A stretch of DNA of 64,000 nt from Lactobacillus sp. Sy-1 (GCF_019303535.1 NZ_JACCIU010000002.1:310001-374000); one strand, 5' to 3'. Positions 43,740 to 52,403 are shown, counted from the stretch's first letter. Notes: a model not told the origin generated them from the sequence alone. Numbers and translations: made by a program.

Positions 43740-44354
43740 ATGATTAATGCAATTTTAACTGGAATTACCGCTTATACTTCCACTGGAATTGACTACATTC
43801 TAATTTTAATGACCGTCTTGACTTTCTACCACACTACTAAAGAACGCACCAAGGTCTATCTAGGCGATGTTTTGGGCACCATCTTCCTCGTGGGCGTTAG
43901 CCTCATCTTCTCCCTTAGCGCGCGCTTGATTCCAGAAGAGTGGATCCTGGGTCTTTTAGGAATTGTCCCTATCATTATTGGTTCATACATTCTATTTAAG
44001 CTCGGTACGAACGACGAGCAAGAACAGGTAACCAAGCGCCTTTCGAAGCAAAACCTAATTTTAAGCGTAACGATTATCACGATTACGACTTGTGGAGCTG
44101 ATAATATCGGCATTTACATCCCCATTTTTGCGCAGGTGAACCACTGGAGCGAGTTATTAGTCATTCTAATTACTTTCTTTGGCATGTTAAACCTCTTTTT
44201 CGCATTGGCCATCTTATTTCTGAAGCTCCCGGTAGTTGAAACGCTACTCCAAAGGTACGGCGATATTTTTACGGCGGTCGTATACATTGGAATCGGGCTA
44301 TTTATCATGGTTGAGTCTGGTACCGTTACGAAGTTAATTCAATTGATTGCCTAA
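43740..44354 (+). CDS. cadD: CadD family cadmium resistance transporter
   Basis: This is a membrane protein of about 204 aa with five to six helices. The family's features are seen in TGIDYILILMTVLTF, YLGDVLGTIFLVGVSL and the cysteine-containing TITTCGADNIGIYIPIFA. CadD proteins give low-level cadmium resistance in staphylococci and lactic acid bacteria by export or sequestration. The start is at ATG 43740 with AAAGGAG upstream. It is single-gene with its own terminator and candidate operator, so metal-dependent induction is likely. Confidence 0.87.
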   Translation: MINAILTGITAYTSTGIDYILILMTVLTFYHTTKERTKVYLGDVLGTIFLVGVSLIFSLSARLIPEEWILGLLGIVPIIIGSYILFKLGTNDEQEQVTKRLSKQNLILSVTIITITTCGADNIGIYIPIFAQVNHWSELLVILITFFGMLNLFFALAILFLKLPVVETLLQRYGDIFTAVVYIGIGLFIMVESGTVTKLIQLIA

Positions 44355-44359
44355 TTTAA

Positions 44360-44388
44360 AAGGGCCGTTGAAAAATTCAACGGTCCTT
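44360..44388 (+). terminator. Rho-independent terminator of cadD
   Basis: AAGGGCCGTTGAA pairs with TTCAACGGTCCTT around a short A loop; both strands have suitable tails. Confidence 0.82.
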
Positions 44389-44400
44389 AATTATCCATAA

Positions 44401-44985
44401 TCAAACCAGCTTTGCCTCAACTAACTCCAGTAACTCCTGGTGGTTAAGGGGCTTCATTGCCGGACCTAAATAAACCTTGTTGTTGTCCGACAACCTAACC
44501 CCCAATCGGCTGACCACGTGGGGATGGTGTGATAGCCACTCAAACGCTATCGAAACCTTTTGATCACGATTAGTGTTGCCATCGTTGTAGAGTAACGTTA
44601 GTAGTTCGTTTTCCGATTCCGAAGGAAGTGAGAGGCGATTTGATAAGTATGCATGCAATGCCACGGCGTTATTATGTTGCGTATTCTTTGCCCCGTAGAG
44701 TAAAATTACATCACCAGTTTTAAGGTGTCCGGCAACCAGCTTTACAAATTCAGTGGTAGCGGGGTTTTGATCCAGTTCTTGAAAGTAACGGACCTGAAAT
44801 TCTGGGAATTTGGCATCCACGTGTTCAAACCACTCCCGTAGTTGTGTTGATGGTGCGATTTGTTTCGCCCAGTTATCTAGCTTAGCGGCGGTCTTCGATA
44901 TGCCGCGGGCCCACTTTCGATCAACTAAAATTCGGTACCCGGTTAAATCCAGTGGTTTCGTATAAATTCGCTCAATTTTTAACAA
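44401..44985 (-). CDS. DUF488 family protein with C-terminal extension
   Basis: This 194-aa protein has an N-terminal DUF488 domain (about residues 1-115). It contains GYRILVDRKWARGISK, an AKQIAPSTQLREWFEH segment and ILLYGAKNTQHNNA. The C-terminal 75 residues form an added helical region that most members lack. The biochemical role of DUF488 is unknown. The stop lies just after the cadD terminator, so the two genes are convergent. Confidence 0.75.
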   Translation of the reverse strand: MLKIERIYTKPLDLTGYRILVDRKWARGISKTAAKLDNWAKQIAPSTQLREWFEHVDAKFPEFQVRYFQELDQNPATTEFVKLVAGHLKTGDVILLYGAKNTQHNNAVALHAYLSNRLSLPSESENELLTLLYNDGNTNRDQKVSIAFEWLSHHPHVVSRLGVRLSDNNKVYLGPAMKPLNHQELLELVEAKLV

Positions 44986-45013
44986 TTACCGTTCAGCCCC
45001 CAATCTGATCAAC

Positions 45014-45053
45014 AAAAAATGGCTAGTCCTATAAACTGGACTAGCCATTTTAA
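45014..45053. terminator. bidirectional terminator
   Basis: AAAATGGCTAGTCC pairs with GGACTAGCCATTTT around TATAAACT. It separates csbD-like and DUF488 genes on the minus strand. Confidence 0.88.
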
Positions 45054-45060
45054 ATTCAAA

Positions 45061-45261
45061 TTAATCTTGACTATCGTCTTGATTATCTTTTTTATCGAAT
45101 TTATCCTTAGCTTCATCAACCTTTTCGTCAACGAAATCCTTAGCCTTACCTAAAAATCCTTCGGCTTTGCCTTTGGCTTCGTCTAGCTTATCGCCAGAAA
45201 CCTTACCCTTAGCTTCGTCGAACTTACCCTTTAATTTATCTTTTTCATTTTCTAAACTCAT
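45061..45261 (-). CDS. CsbD family stress protein
   Basis: This 66-aa highly charged protein carries the CsbD repeats KLKGKFDEAKGKVSG and KLDEAKGKAEGFLGK. Such small proteins are usually general-stress induced; their molecular role is unknown. I place the start at ATG 45261, with GAGGAAT upstream; a longer in-frame GTG/ATG version from 45306 has no ribosome binding site. Confidence 0.87.
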   Translation of the reverse strand: MSLENEKDKLKGKFDEAKGKVSGDKLDEAKGKAEGFLGKAKDFVDEKVDEAKDKFDKKDNQDDSQD

Positions 45262-45357
45262 AATAATTCCTCCTCTAACCTTTAATCTACCACTATTATA
45301 ATTCATTTCATCAAAAAGTTAACAATATGTGCTCACCATTCTAAATCGATTTATGAA

Positions 45358-48015
45358 TTAATCAACACCCTTTAGTGCCCCTAGCATATCAATATTTTTA
45401 ATTTTGCTAGCCATTAAGAACATTACCATAAATGCAAAGATAATGGTTAAACCTGCTGATGTTGCAAAGTTAGTCCACAATAACGTTAAATCAACGTGAG
45501 CATTATCAGGCGGAAGGGTTTGCATAATAAAGTTGTGCAACCAGGCTCCGCCGACGAAGCCGACTAGGATCCCAACAAACGTTAAAATAAACGTTTCACG
45601 GAACACGTACATAATAACTTCGCCCGGATAAAATCCTAATACCTTAATGGTAGCAAGTTCCCGTTCGCGCTCGGAAACGTTAATATTAGTAAGGGTAAAC
45701 AATACTACAAAGGCAAGTGCTGAAGCTGCAATCGTAATGATTAAAACAATGTTATTCAATCCCCCTAGGAGGTTATCGACCATCTTCTTAGCACCATTCG
45801 ATTGAATGGACGTCAATGCTGCTGGCTGTTGATTCAGATCACTCGCCACCCGGTTAATATTACCGTCAGAGCGGTTATTAAGTTTCAACATGTTGGCGTT
45901 ATATGCTACTCGTTTCCCAAATCGGTGGTGATAATAATTAGCGTTCATGTAAACCGAATGCCCAACGTACATCTGGGTAATGCCACTAACTTTAATCCGG
46001 TAATGTTTACCAGTACTATTGGTCAAGGTAATGTGGCCGCCCACCTTGGTATTAGTTAGGTGGGCTAACTTATCAGTAATGATGGCTCCGTTGTTACTTA
46101 GCCGAATTGCCTTGTTGGAATCTGGATTTTGTAAGGTAATAAATTGATTTAGTTTCGTTGGTTGCTTTGGAACCATTAACGAAACGCTCTGGTTATTAGT
46201 AGCCCTAGGTTTAGCAGTCAGTCCTTCATAATAAATCTGGGTCTGATACTTAATTCCTGAAGTGTTGTTCACTGCCCGTTCGTAAGCTTGCTTTTGCTTA
46301 GTAGTGGCACTGGGATTGAAAATACTAATGATATCGTAATGGACAATCTCATGGTACTGCTTGGTGTTCACTCCACTGAGTGAATCGCGCATCCCAAAAC
46401 CAGTAATCAACAGTGCCGTACACCCCATCACCCCTAGAATAGTCATCATCATGCGCAGCTTAAACCGAAAAATATTTCTAAACGTTACCTTATAATTAAA
46501 TGATAGTCGTTTCCAAATGAATGGGACCCGCTCTAGTAAAATCTTGGCTCCCCGTTTTGGCTTCTTTGGTAACATTAAGGTCGCTGGATATTCCTTCAAT
46601 GACCGCCCAGCAACATACGCACCTGGAACGGTGGTACATACTAGCGAGATTAAAAGTGAAATCAAGATCCACTTCACTGATATCAATGCGTGAAAGTCAG
46701 GAACCGAAAAGTTCGCTGAATAGGTCTTAAAAATTTGGGTTGGCAAGAACGTGGTCCCAATCCACGCCCCCAGTCCAGTTCCAATCAATCCGGATAAAAA
46801 GCCATAACTCAAAAACACCTTCATAGTGTCAAACTTGCTGTATCCCAGCGCCCGTAAAGTTCCTAATTGAATTCGACTCTCCTCACCCATTCGAGACATC
46901 GTAATTACACAGACCAGGATTGCTACGGCAAAGAAAATAATTGGGAACGAGTTTGATAATAAATCAATTTTTCTGGAATTTTCGCCATATTCATTGTACC
47001 CCAGGTTATAGTCGTTTCGACTTTGAATCTGGTATGTAACCCGGTTGCCGCTATTTAGTTTGTTGCTAGTCGTTTGTAATTTTTGCTTCGCCTGATCAAT
47101 TCGCGCTTGGGCTGCTTTAATTGGGCGGTTCGCTTGCCGCCGTTGCGTCGCTGATAATCGACTGGCGCTGGCGGATAGTTGGGTCCGCCGCTTATTCAAG
47201 GCAGTTTGCTGACGTTTTAATTCAGTAGCTTGTTGATTAATTTTATGCTTAGCACGATTAACCAATGCTGCTTGCCGTAAGTTAGCACGATGATTCAAAC
47301 CCCTTTGACTATCATTAACGTTTTGCTGAATTTGATTTTCAAATTCGTTGTCGTAACTACTGCCGCGCAGGTTATTATAGTCAAGTTTAGCAACCGTTGG
47401 CTGATAGTTCTTAAATGCCGCCTTGGTAATTACACCAAAGGAATTTAATTCACCAGTTCCAGCGGTGGTCGTGCCTAGATTTTGTTTGTTAATATAGTCG
47501 CTAGAGGTTACAAACCCAACAATTTTAAAGGTGGTCTGCTTTAACCCGCTGACCTTGCTTTGGTTCTTATTATTGGCGAACGTAATCGAATCACCAATTT
47601 GATATTTTCCCCGTTCGCTATTATTAAGGGCAATTTCATTTGCCGCCTTAGGTAGCCGACCCTTCGTAACGTTATTAGTGGAAATTTGGGAAGTATTCGA
47701 TAATAAACGTACAGTGGTGTGCGTATTTTTTATCACTGCATCCCGATAAGTACTAAATTCTGCTTTTGAAACATGCGGCAGTTGTTTAATATATTTTTGA
47801 TCCGCCCTCGTAAAGCTGGTGTTTCCTTCAACGTAGGCATCAGCCATTTTATGGGCGGTGTAGTAATTATTTCCCGTTATCCGCATATCATGTCCCGTGA
47901 CCTTCAACCCCACTAAAACGTAAACCCCGAGGCTGATTAAAATGACAATGGAAATGAAGCGGGCAAACGAGAATTTAAACTCGCGAAAGATATTTTGATT
48001 CAAAGTCTTCTTCAT
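45358..48015 (-). CDS. ABC transporter permease, FtsX/MacB type
   Basis: This is a permease of about 885 aa with an N-terminal helix, a large extracytoplasmic region (about residues 45-345), and FtsX-type helices (about 355-480). A second extracytoplasmic domain and three C-terminal helices follow. The extracytoplasmic part contains a long basic Gln/Arg/Ala-rich coiled-coil segment (about 245-330). It pairs with the ATPase 12 bp upstream. Such large two-FtsX-domain permeases export lipoproteins, peptides or antibiotics, or sense antimicrobial peptides. The start is placed at ATG 48015 with AGGGG upstream. Confidence 0.88.
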   Translation of the reverse strand: MKKTLNQNIFREFKFSFARFISIVILISLGVYVLVGLKVTGHDMRITGNNYYTAHKMADAYVEGNTSFTRADQKYIKQLPHVSKAEFSTYRDAVIKNTHTTVRLLSNTSQISTNNVTKGRLPKAANEIALNNSERGKYQIGDSITFANNKNQSKVSGLKQTTFKIVGFVTSSDYINKQNLGTTTAGTGELNSFGVITKAAFKNYQPTVAKLDYNNLRGSSYDNEFENQIQQNVNDSQRGLNHRANLRQAALVNRAKHKINQQATELKRQQTALNKRRTQLSASASRLSATQRRQANRPIKAAQARIDQAKQKLQTTSNKLNSGNRVTYQIQSRNDYNLGYNEYGENSRKIDLLSNSFPIIFFAVAILVCVITMSRMGEESRIQLGTLRALGYSKFDTMKVFLSYGFLSGLIGTGLGAWIGTTFLPTQIFKTYSANFSVPDFHALISVKWILISLLISLVCTTVPGAYVAGRSLKEYPATLMLPKKPKRGAKILLERVPFIWKRLSFNYKVTFRNIFRFKLRMMMTILGVMGCTALLITGFGMRDSLSGVNTKQYHEIVHYDIISIFNPSATTKQKQAYERAVNNTSGIKYQTQIYYEGLTAKPRATNNQSVSLMVPKQPTKLNQFITLQNPDSNKAIRLSNNGAIITDKLAHLTNTKVGGHITLTNSTGKHYRIKVSGITQMYVGHSVYMNANYYHHRFGKRVAYNANMLKLNNRSDGNINRVASDLNQQPAALTSIQSNGAKKMVDNLLGGLNNIVLIITIAASALAFVVLFTLTNINVSERERELATIKVLGFYPGEVIMYVFRETFILTFVGILVGFVGGAWLHNFIMQTLPPDNAHVDLTLLWTNFATSAGLTIIFAFMVMFLMASKIKNIDMLGALKGVD

Positions 48016-48027
48016 TGCTGCCATCCC

Positions 48028-48732
48028 CTACCACTCAATTTTTTCAACGGAAACCGGCTTTTTGACGACTTTATCTTCCCTTACCTTTCCATCACCGATT
48101 TCAATCACGTGGTCGCCCATGGGCTTAATTGCTGCATTATGGGTAACGATAATCACATTTTTATTAGAATTATGGCAAAAATCCTGCAATAACTTTAATA
48201 CCTTCTTACCAGTGTGGTAATCCAGCGCTCCGGTTGGTTCATCACACAGTAAAATCTCTGGATTTTTAGCAATTGCACGCGCAATTGACACCCGTTGCTG
48301 TTCCCCACCAGATAGTTCTGATGGAAAATTATCCATCCGCTTAGCAAGTCCAACGTCATTTAGAACTTGTTCACCATCTAATGCATCTGGTGCAATTTCT
48401 GAAGCTAACTGGACGTTTTCTAGCGATGTGAGGTTTGGAATTAGATTATAAAATTGGAAAACAAATCCGATTGAATGCCGCCGGTAAGTCGTTAACTGCC
48501 TTTGATCATACTTAGAAATATTCTTTCCATTAATAATCACATCTCCCTTGGTGTTAGTATCCATTCCACCTAGGATATTAAGTAGGGTTGATTTTCCTGC
48601 ACCTGAGGCCCCGACAATAATCGTTAGTTCACCCTTTGCCAGTGAAAAGGAAATATCATCATTTGCCCGGGTCTCATTTTCACCACTCCCGTAAATTTTA
48701 TAGCTATGCTTTACATCAATATATGCCAACAT
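48028..48732 (-). CDS. ABC transporter ATP-binding protein (MacB/LolD type)
   Basis: This ATPase of about 234 aa has Walker [10 protein letters not shown], the signature [14 protein letters not shown], Walker [12 protein letters not shown] and the H-loop VTHNAA. The MacB/LolD-type match fits the FtsX permease downstream. The start is at ATG 48732 after GAGGAGG; an upstream in-frame ATG at 48756 precedes that site. A truncated response regulator lies just upstream. Confidence 0.9.
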   Translation of the reverse strand: MLAYIDVKHSYKIYGSGENETRANDDISFSLAKGELTIIVGASGAGKSTLLNILGGMDTNTKGDVIINGKNISKYDQRQLTTYRRHSIGFVFQFYNLIPNLTSLENVQLASEIAPDALDGEQVLNDVGLAKRMDNFPSELSGGEQQRVSIARAIAKNPEILLCDEPTGALDYHTGKKVLKLLQDFCHNSNKNVIIVTHNAAIKPMGDHVIEIGDGKVREDKVVKKPVSVEKIEW

Positions 48733-48745
48733 TAATCCCTCCTCA

Positions 48746-48758
48746 ATATGTAACATAT
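48746..48758. promoter_or_regulatory. palindrome upstream of the ABC exporter
   Basis: ATATGT-A-ACATAT is a perfect 13-bp palindrome just before the ribosome binding site of the ATPase gene. Its half-sites match those of the candidate cadD operator at 43690-43709. Confidence 0.5.
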
Positions 48759-48778
48759 GTCTAACAATTTTAATGATA

Positions 48779-48943
48779 TCACATTAAAAATAAAAATGTT
48801 AAGTTCAAAAGAGTAATTTTTACAAACAACAAAAATTGGGCATTTAAGCTACCAATCGATATTAACTGGTTGGTACGCAAATACTGGCAGATGGTTCGGT
48901 TAAATTGTTCATCATCTTCTAACACTAAAACATTAACCATCAT
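48779..48943 (-). pseudogene. truncated response-regulator receiver domain
   Basis: A 54-codon frame begins MMVNVLVLEDDEQFNRT and continues ICQYLRTNQLISIGSLNA. This is the first strand, acidic pair and first helix of a response-regulator receiver domain. It then loses homology and ends with hydrophobic codons. AAGGGAAG lies before the ATG. The phosphoacceptor strand and output domain are missing. It is probably the remnant of a two-component system that once regulated the adjacent ABC exporter. Confidence 0.72.
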
Positions 48944-49091
48944 AATTCTTCCCTTCATATTAAAATTAGCTACCCATTTTAATTAAGGTAGCTAATTCGT
49001 TATTATTCAATCGCTCCCTCGTCAATTAATTTATAACTGAAATTATAGCGAACGAGTATTGGTAAAATGTTAATCAAATGTTGCTGAAATA

Positions 49092-49772
49092 TTAAAATCC
49101 ATCTTTTCTGAAAAAATGACTCCGAATCAAAATCACGATTCCAATTACCACCAAACAGCTCCCGATGCCCATACCGAACAACCCGGTTGAAGAAGAGGCA
49201 CTTGGGGAGTGCTCGTAGGATAAAATCACGTATTGGGTCATCACGATGGCAACCAAGCCATCTGCAATGTTCAAAGCCTTTAAGAACAACAGGATGGGAC
49301 TATTGAACTTCCGAGTTTTAAACCAGCCAACGACTGATGAGATAATTTTTATGAACCCCATCAAGGCAATCATTTCAATTACAAGTTCACTATAGGATTG
49401 GTTACTGCCATATGTATACATGTACCCAGAAATCCCAGCCAGGGCAAAGCCTAAAAGACTATACAATAGGCCGCCTTCCCGAAGGTATAAGTCTTCCTTC
49501 GCAATTCGTTTCGCAGCGGTTAGGTTCTGCAGCCGAATTTGGGTATACCGGCGCAAAAAATACACCCTAGTAAAAAATAGGATTAAATAGTAAAAGCCAA
49601 AGATCAAAAACCAATTCGATAAGTAGAAAATCCCTAATCCAATCTTAAAAATGGCAATGATCGCACTGGTAAAGGTATTAAATAGGCTAAACAGTGCTAT
49701 CCGATCCGCTTTATTAATAAAGTGGCGCTTAATTTTTAATTTTATCAATAGTTGATCCAATTTGTTTTTCAT
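49092..49772 (-). CDS. polytopic membrane protein of unknown function
   Basis: This 226-aa integral membrane protein has about five to six helices (about residues 28-50, 53-72, 103-122, 130-150, 168-186 and 197-217). It has a basic N terminus and a basic segment between helices 2 and 3. I do not recognise a family. It stands alone after the receiver fragment and is divergent from the 2-hydroxyacid dehydrogenase. The gap 48944-49091 holds nothing clear. Confidence 0.75.
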   Translation of the reverse strand: MKNKLDQLLIKLKIKRHFINKADRIALFSLFNTFTSAIIAIFKIGLGIFYLSNWFLIFGFYYLILFFTRVYFLRRYTQIRLQNLTAAKRIAKEDLYLREGGLLYSLLGFALAGISGYMYTYGSNQSYSELVIEMIALMGFIKIISSVVGWFKTRKFNSPILLFLKALNIADGLVAIVMTQYVILSYEHSPSASSSTGLFGMGIGSCLVVIGIVILIRSHFFRKDGF

Positions 49773-49853
49773 GAAAACACCCTTGATTTATTGTTATATT
49801 CATCTCTAGTATACCAAATTATCAAATAACTAATATTTGTAAGGAGCAATTGA

Positions 49854-49883
49854 TTGTAATTAAAAACACGAGTAACTTATAAT
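49854..49883 (+). promoter_or_regulatory. promoter of the dehydrogenase and small-protein cassette
   Basis: TTGTAA (49854-49859), 18-bp spacer, TATAAT (49878-49883), about 35 bp before the gene start. Confidence 0.65.
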
Positions 49884-49917
49884 TGATAATAATTATTACA
49901 CGGAAGGAATGATTTAC

Positions 49918-50859
49918 ATGGTTAAAAAAGTGTTATTAACTCCTGGCATCAACCGGTTTATTAACGAACGAATGAAGGAGCATGGAATTGAACCGGTCGT
50001 AATTGCCAGTCAAAAACCAGAAGACATCTTAAAACTAGCAAATGACGTAGATGCAATTATTTTAATGTCAGGAGCATTTCCCAACGCCATGTTTGACCAC
50101 CTCCATAACCTTAAAATCATTGCTCGGCAGGGAATTGGCTATAACAATATTGATTTAGACGTTGCTGCTAACCACGGGGTGTGGGTATCCAACGTTCCCG
50201 GGGGGAATGCGCGGGCCGTGGCCGAGGGGGTAATCAACGATATGTTGACCCTAGCTAAGGATTCCTACAACGTTTCTAAAGAAATGCGTGAGGGCAACAG
50301 TGCGTATGGACGCGGCGAACTAGTCACTGAAATCAGTCACAAGACACTTGGCATCATTGGCTATGGGAGCATTGGCCAGTTAGTTGCTAAAATGGCAGCT
50401 GCCTTTGACATGGATATCCTGATTTACAACCGTACTCCTCGTGATAGTCCTTACGGCAGCATGGCGACTAAGGAAGAAATCTTTCAAAAAGCCGACTACG
50501 TATCCCTGCACCTGCCAGCTACGAAACAAACCATTAATACGGTGGCAATGGAACAACTTAAAATGATGAAAAAGTCAGCATACTTATTAAACCTCAGCAG
50601 GGGCGCACTGGTTAATCAGGACGATTTGGTCACAGCTTTACAGGACCACGAAATTGCTGGTGCTGCACTCGATGTCTACGAAACTGAACCGCTGCCGATG
50701 AATAGCCCCCTGCGAAACTTCAAGAATGTTTTTATCACTCCCCACTACGCTGGCCACACTGAAGAAGCTTGGGATTACATGGCCAATCGAGCTTTAGATA
50801 ATATTCTAAACGTTTTGGATGGTAAGGACCCCGTTACACCGGTTAACAAAATCAGGTAA
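49918..50859 (+). CDS. D-isomer 2-hydroxyacid dehydrogenase (SerA-like)
   Basis: This is an NAD-dependent D-2-hydroxyacid dehydrogenase of about 313 aa. The cofactor motif is GIIGYGSIGQLVAKM near residue 145. The catalytic Arg is in LLNLSRGALVNQ, Glu in DVYETEPLP, and His in FITPHYAGHTEEA. No ACT domain follows, so it is the short form, which may act on phosphoglycerate or another 2-hydroxy/2-oxo acid pair. The start is at ATG 49918 with AAGGA 9 nt upstream. Four small related genes follow it closely. Confidence 0.88.
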   Translation: MVKKVLLTPGINRFINERMKEHGIEPVVIASQKPEDILKLANDVDAIILMSGAFPNAMFDHLHNLKIIARQGIGYNNIDLDVAANHGVWVSNVPGGNARAVAEGVINDMLTLAKDSYNVSKEMREGNSAYGRGELVTEISHKTLGIIGYGSIGQLVAKMAAAFDMDILIYNRTPRDSPYGSMATKEEIFQKADYVSLHLPATKQTINTVAMEQLKMMKKSAYLLNLSRGALVNQDDLVTALQDHEIAGAALDVYETEPLPMNSPLRNFKNVFITPHYAGHTEEAWDYMANRALDNILNVLDGKDPVTPVNKIR

Positions 50860-50915
50860 CTAGTGGGTTACAAATGCTTAGCGAAATTACTAAAAATAAC
50901 ATTAAAGGAATTAAC

Positions 50916-51131
50916 ATGAACTCAATTTTATTTAAGGACCACCAGTTTGATTTTGATTCGGATATTAATCAATCTGTTGTCAACGACGACTGCCTCGTTT
51001 TCTTCAATAATGATGTGGAAGTTCTGATCTACATTAGTATCGAAGATGGTCAATTGATTTTGCGACCACGAAATGGCGTTTCGTTCCAAAAAACCGGCAC
51101 GCGTAAGTATCAAATTATTAAGAATCGATAG
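50916..51131 (+). CDS. small beta-rich protein, cassette member 1
   Basis: This is a 71-aa acidic protein, first of four tandem relatives. It starts MNSILFKDHQFDFD, has a central hydrophobic strand VEVLIYISI, and ends with LILRPRNG and TRKYQIIKN. The start is placed at ATG 50916 with AAAGGA 6 nt upstream. All four share the order: short strand with aromatic residues, acidic turn, I/V-rich strand, a second strand of the form L-x-F-x-P, and a final Y-x-I/V strand. I do not recognise the family. Confidence 0.65.
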   Translation: MNSILFKDHQFDFDSDINQSVVNDDCLVFFNNDVEVLIYISIEDGQLILRPRNGVSFQKTGTRKYQIIKNR

Positions 51132-51140
51132 GAGTAATAA

Positions 51141-51383
51141 ATGGAAAAAACACATTCAATTGGTAATTTCAAAATCACCTACGATAACGAAGATACACCA
51201 CTAGTCTTAAACCATGATCAAATGGAAGTGATCTTTTTGGATTACGCATATTCCAGCGTGGTTTTAAAAATTAAATTGGTTGATGAACAACTATCGTTCA
51301 CCATTCCAAATGCATCACCAGTTCAGGATGCAGTTCAAATTTTAAGAGTTTCTGACGTTGAATATCGAATCGCGACTGAATAA
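51141..51383 (+). CDS. small beta-rich protein, cassette member 2
   Basis: This 80-aa acidic protein is the second of the four. It shares GNFKITYDNED, the strand VVLKIKLVDEQLSFTIP and the C-terminal VEYRIAT with its neighbours. It begins 9 bp after member 1, with a GGAG site inside that gap. The sequence is diverged enough that the duplication must be old. Function unknown. Confidence 0.65.
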   Translation: MEKTHSIGNFKITYDNEDTPLVLNHDQMEVIFLDYAYSSVVLKIKLVDEQLSFTIPNASPVQDAVQILRVSDVEYRIATE

Positions 51384-51394
51384 GGGAGATAATC

Positions 51395-51613
51395 ATGAAA
51401 ACAGTGCGGATTAAAAACTACTCTTTTCAGTACCCTGAGGATAAGCTGATGTGCTTTGCAGACACGAATAACGATCGGATTGCATTTATTTGTAATGATG
51501 AAACCACGTTAGTTATTGATTTCATTGATTGTAATTTAACTTTTCATCCCGAACAGCTTATCGATATCATTGAAGAATCAGAAAATAATTATCAAATTAA
51601 AACGGTGGATTAA
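51395..51613 (+). CDS. small beta-rich protein, cassette member 3
   Basis: This 72-aa acidic protein is the third of the four. It starts MKTVRIKNYSFQYPED and continues with TTLVIDFIDCNLTFHPE and NNYQIKTVD. Its N terminus is clearly related to member 4 (both have TVxIxNxxFxYP). A GGGAG site lies just before the start. It contains three cysteines. Function unknown. Confidence 0.68.
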   Translation: MKTVRIKNYSFQYPEDKLMCFADTNNDRIAFICNDETTLVIDFIDCNLTFHPEQLIDIIEESENNYQIKTVD

Positions 51614-51616
51614 CTA

Positions 51617-51859
51617 ATGCAAACAGTCACAATAAATAACCGGACCTTTCACTATCCAGATTTAACGATTTATTTCTATGACCGACAAATTGAACAAATT
51701 CTTTTTATAGCCACGATTGAAACGGATGACGAAATCATTGCATATGATGATCCTCAATTAATCGTTGAATTTAATGGGGATGAGGTTATTTTTAAACCAA
51801 TTTGGAACGTTGTAGTAAAGCAAGTAAGTGCTAACGAATATGTTTTAGACGAACGATGA
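51617..51859 (+). CDS. small beta-rich protein, cassette member 4
   Basis: This 80-aa acidic protein is the last of the four. It starts MQTVTINNRTFHYPD and continues with PQLIVEFNGDEVIFKP and ANEYVLDER. It begins 3 bp after member 3, showing translational coupling. After it, a convergent small membrane protein gene begins on the other strand. Function unknown. Confidence 0.68.
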   Translation: MQTVTINNRTFHYPDLTIYFYDRQIEQILFIATIETDDEIIAYDDPQLIVEFNGDEVIFKPIWNVVVKQVSANEYVLDER

Positions 51860-51881
51860 ATCTTGTACTAATCATTCCAAT

Positions 51882-52046
51882 CTACTGCTCTTTAACGATC
51901 ATATAAACAGAAACTAATATCATTACCTGTGATAATAGTTGTGCCCCAGTCATTAATGGACCTATTAAAATGTTTTTCCAAAAAATCGTTATAATGTTAA
52001 ACAGCACTGCTAGCACTAAAAGGATTCGTTTATCGGACCTTTTCAT
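51882..52046 (-). CDS. small two-helix membrane protein
   Basis: This 54-aa protein starts MKRSDKRILLVLAVLFNI and has two hydrophobic segments (about residues 8-22 and 38-50), with basic ends. The ribosome binding site GGAAGGG lies 10 nt before the ATG. It is convergent with the four-gene cassette, ending 22 bp after it. A small DUF-type membrane protein is likely; no family is recognised. Confidence 0.65.
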   Translation of the reverse strand: MKRSDKRILLVLAVLFNIITIFWKNILIGPLMTGAQLLSQVMILVSVYMIVKEQ

Positions 52047-52205
52047 GAATGTCATTCCCTTCCAACGGCCTATCTGGAGTTTCGTTAGGAATGTACCTTC
52101 ATGCTTGGATCATAAACCTTTGCTTGGCGTTACCACTCCAATTAATTATCGTGGGACCCATTTGTAGATCATTATTAAGTAAGATCCAAGGTAAACGGTA
52201 ATTAA

Positions 52206-52340
52206 ATTCGCCAGGGGGATCTCAATCTGACATTAAACTATTCAGATGAACCTAGTAAAAAGGGGTACGCAATTATTACCCATGACTGGAAATTAAGTAA
52301 GACTTATTTACAGAACTACCAACAATCTTTGCAAAACTAA
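52206..52340 (+). pseudogene. C-terminal fragment of a lost gene
   Basis: A 44-codon frame without a start codon reads QGDLNLTLNYSDE and then KKGYAIITHDWKLSKTYLQNY, ending in TAA just before a good terminator at 52347. The coding-like sequence, the stop immediately upstream and the retained terminator suggest the 3' end of a deleted gene. The parent family is not identified. The stretch 52047-52205 before it shows no gene. Confidence 0.5.
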
Positions 52341-52346
52341 AGTAAA

Positions 52347-52381
52347 AAAACAGGACATGGTTTCAAACCGTGTCCTGTTTT
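52347..52381. terminator. Rho-independent terminator
   Basis: AAACAGGACATGG pairs with CCGTGTCCTGTTT around TTTCAAA; T-rich tails are present on both strands, so it can also serve the minus-strand gene ending at 52404. Confidence 0.87.
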
Positions 52382-52403
52382 CTATTTAGATACCAATAAT
52401 CCC

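Noticed and set aside
45802-46730. Plus-strand frames inside the ABC permease
   Set aside because: They are shadows of a long, clearly coding minus-strand gene.
51970-52167. 65-aa plus-strand frame
   Set aside because: It overlaps, on the opposite strand, a 54-aa membrane protein with a good ribosome binding site and coherent helices, which is the better call.
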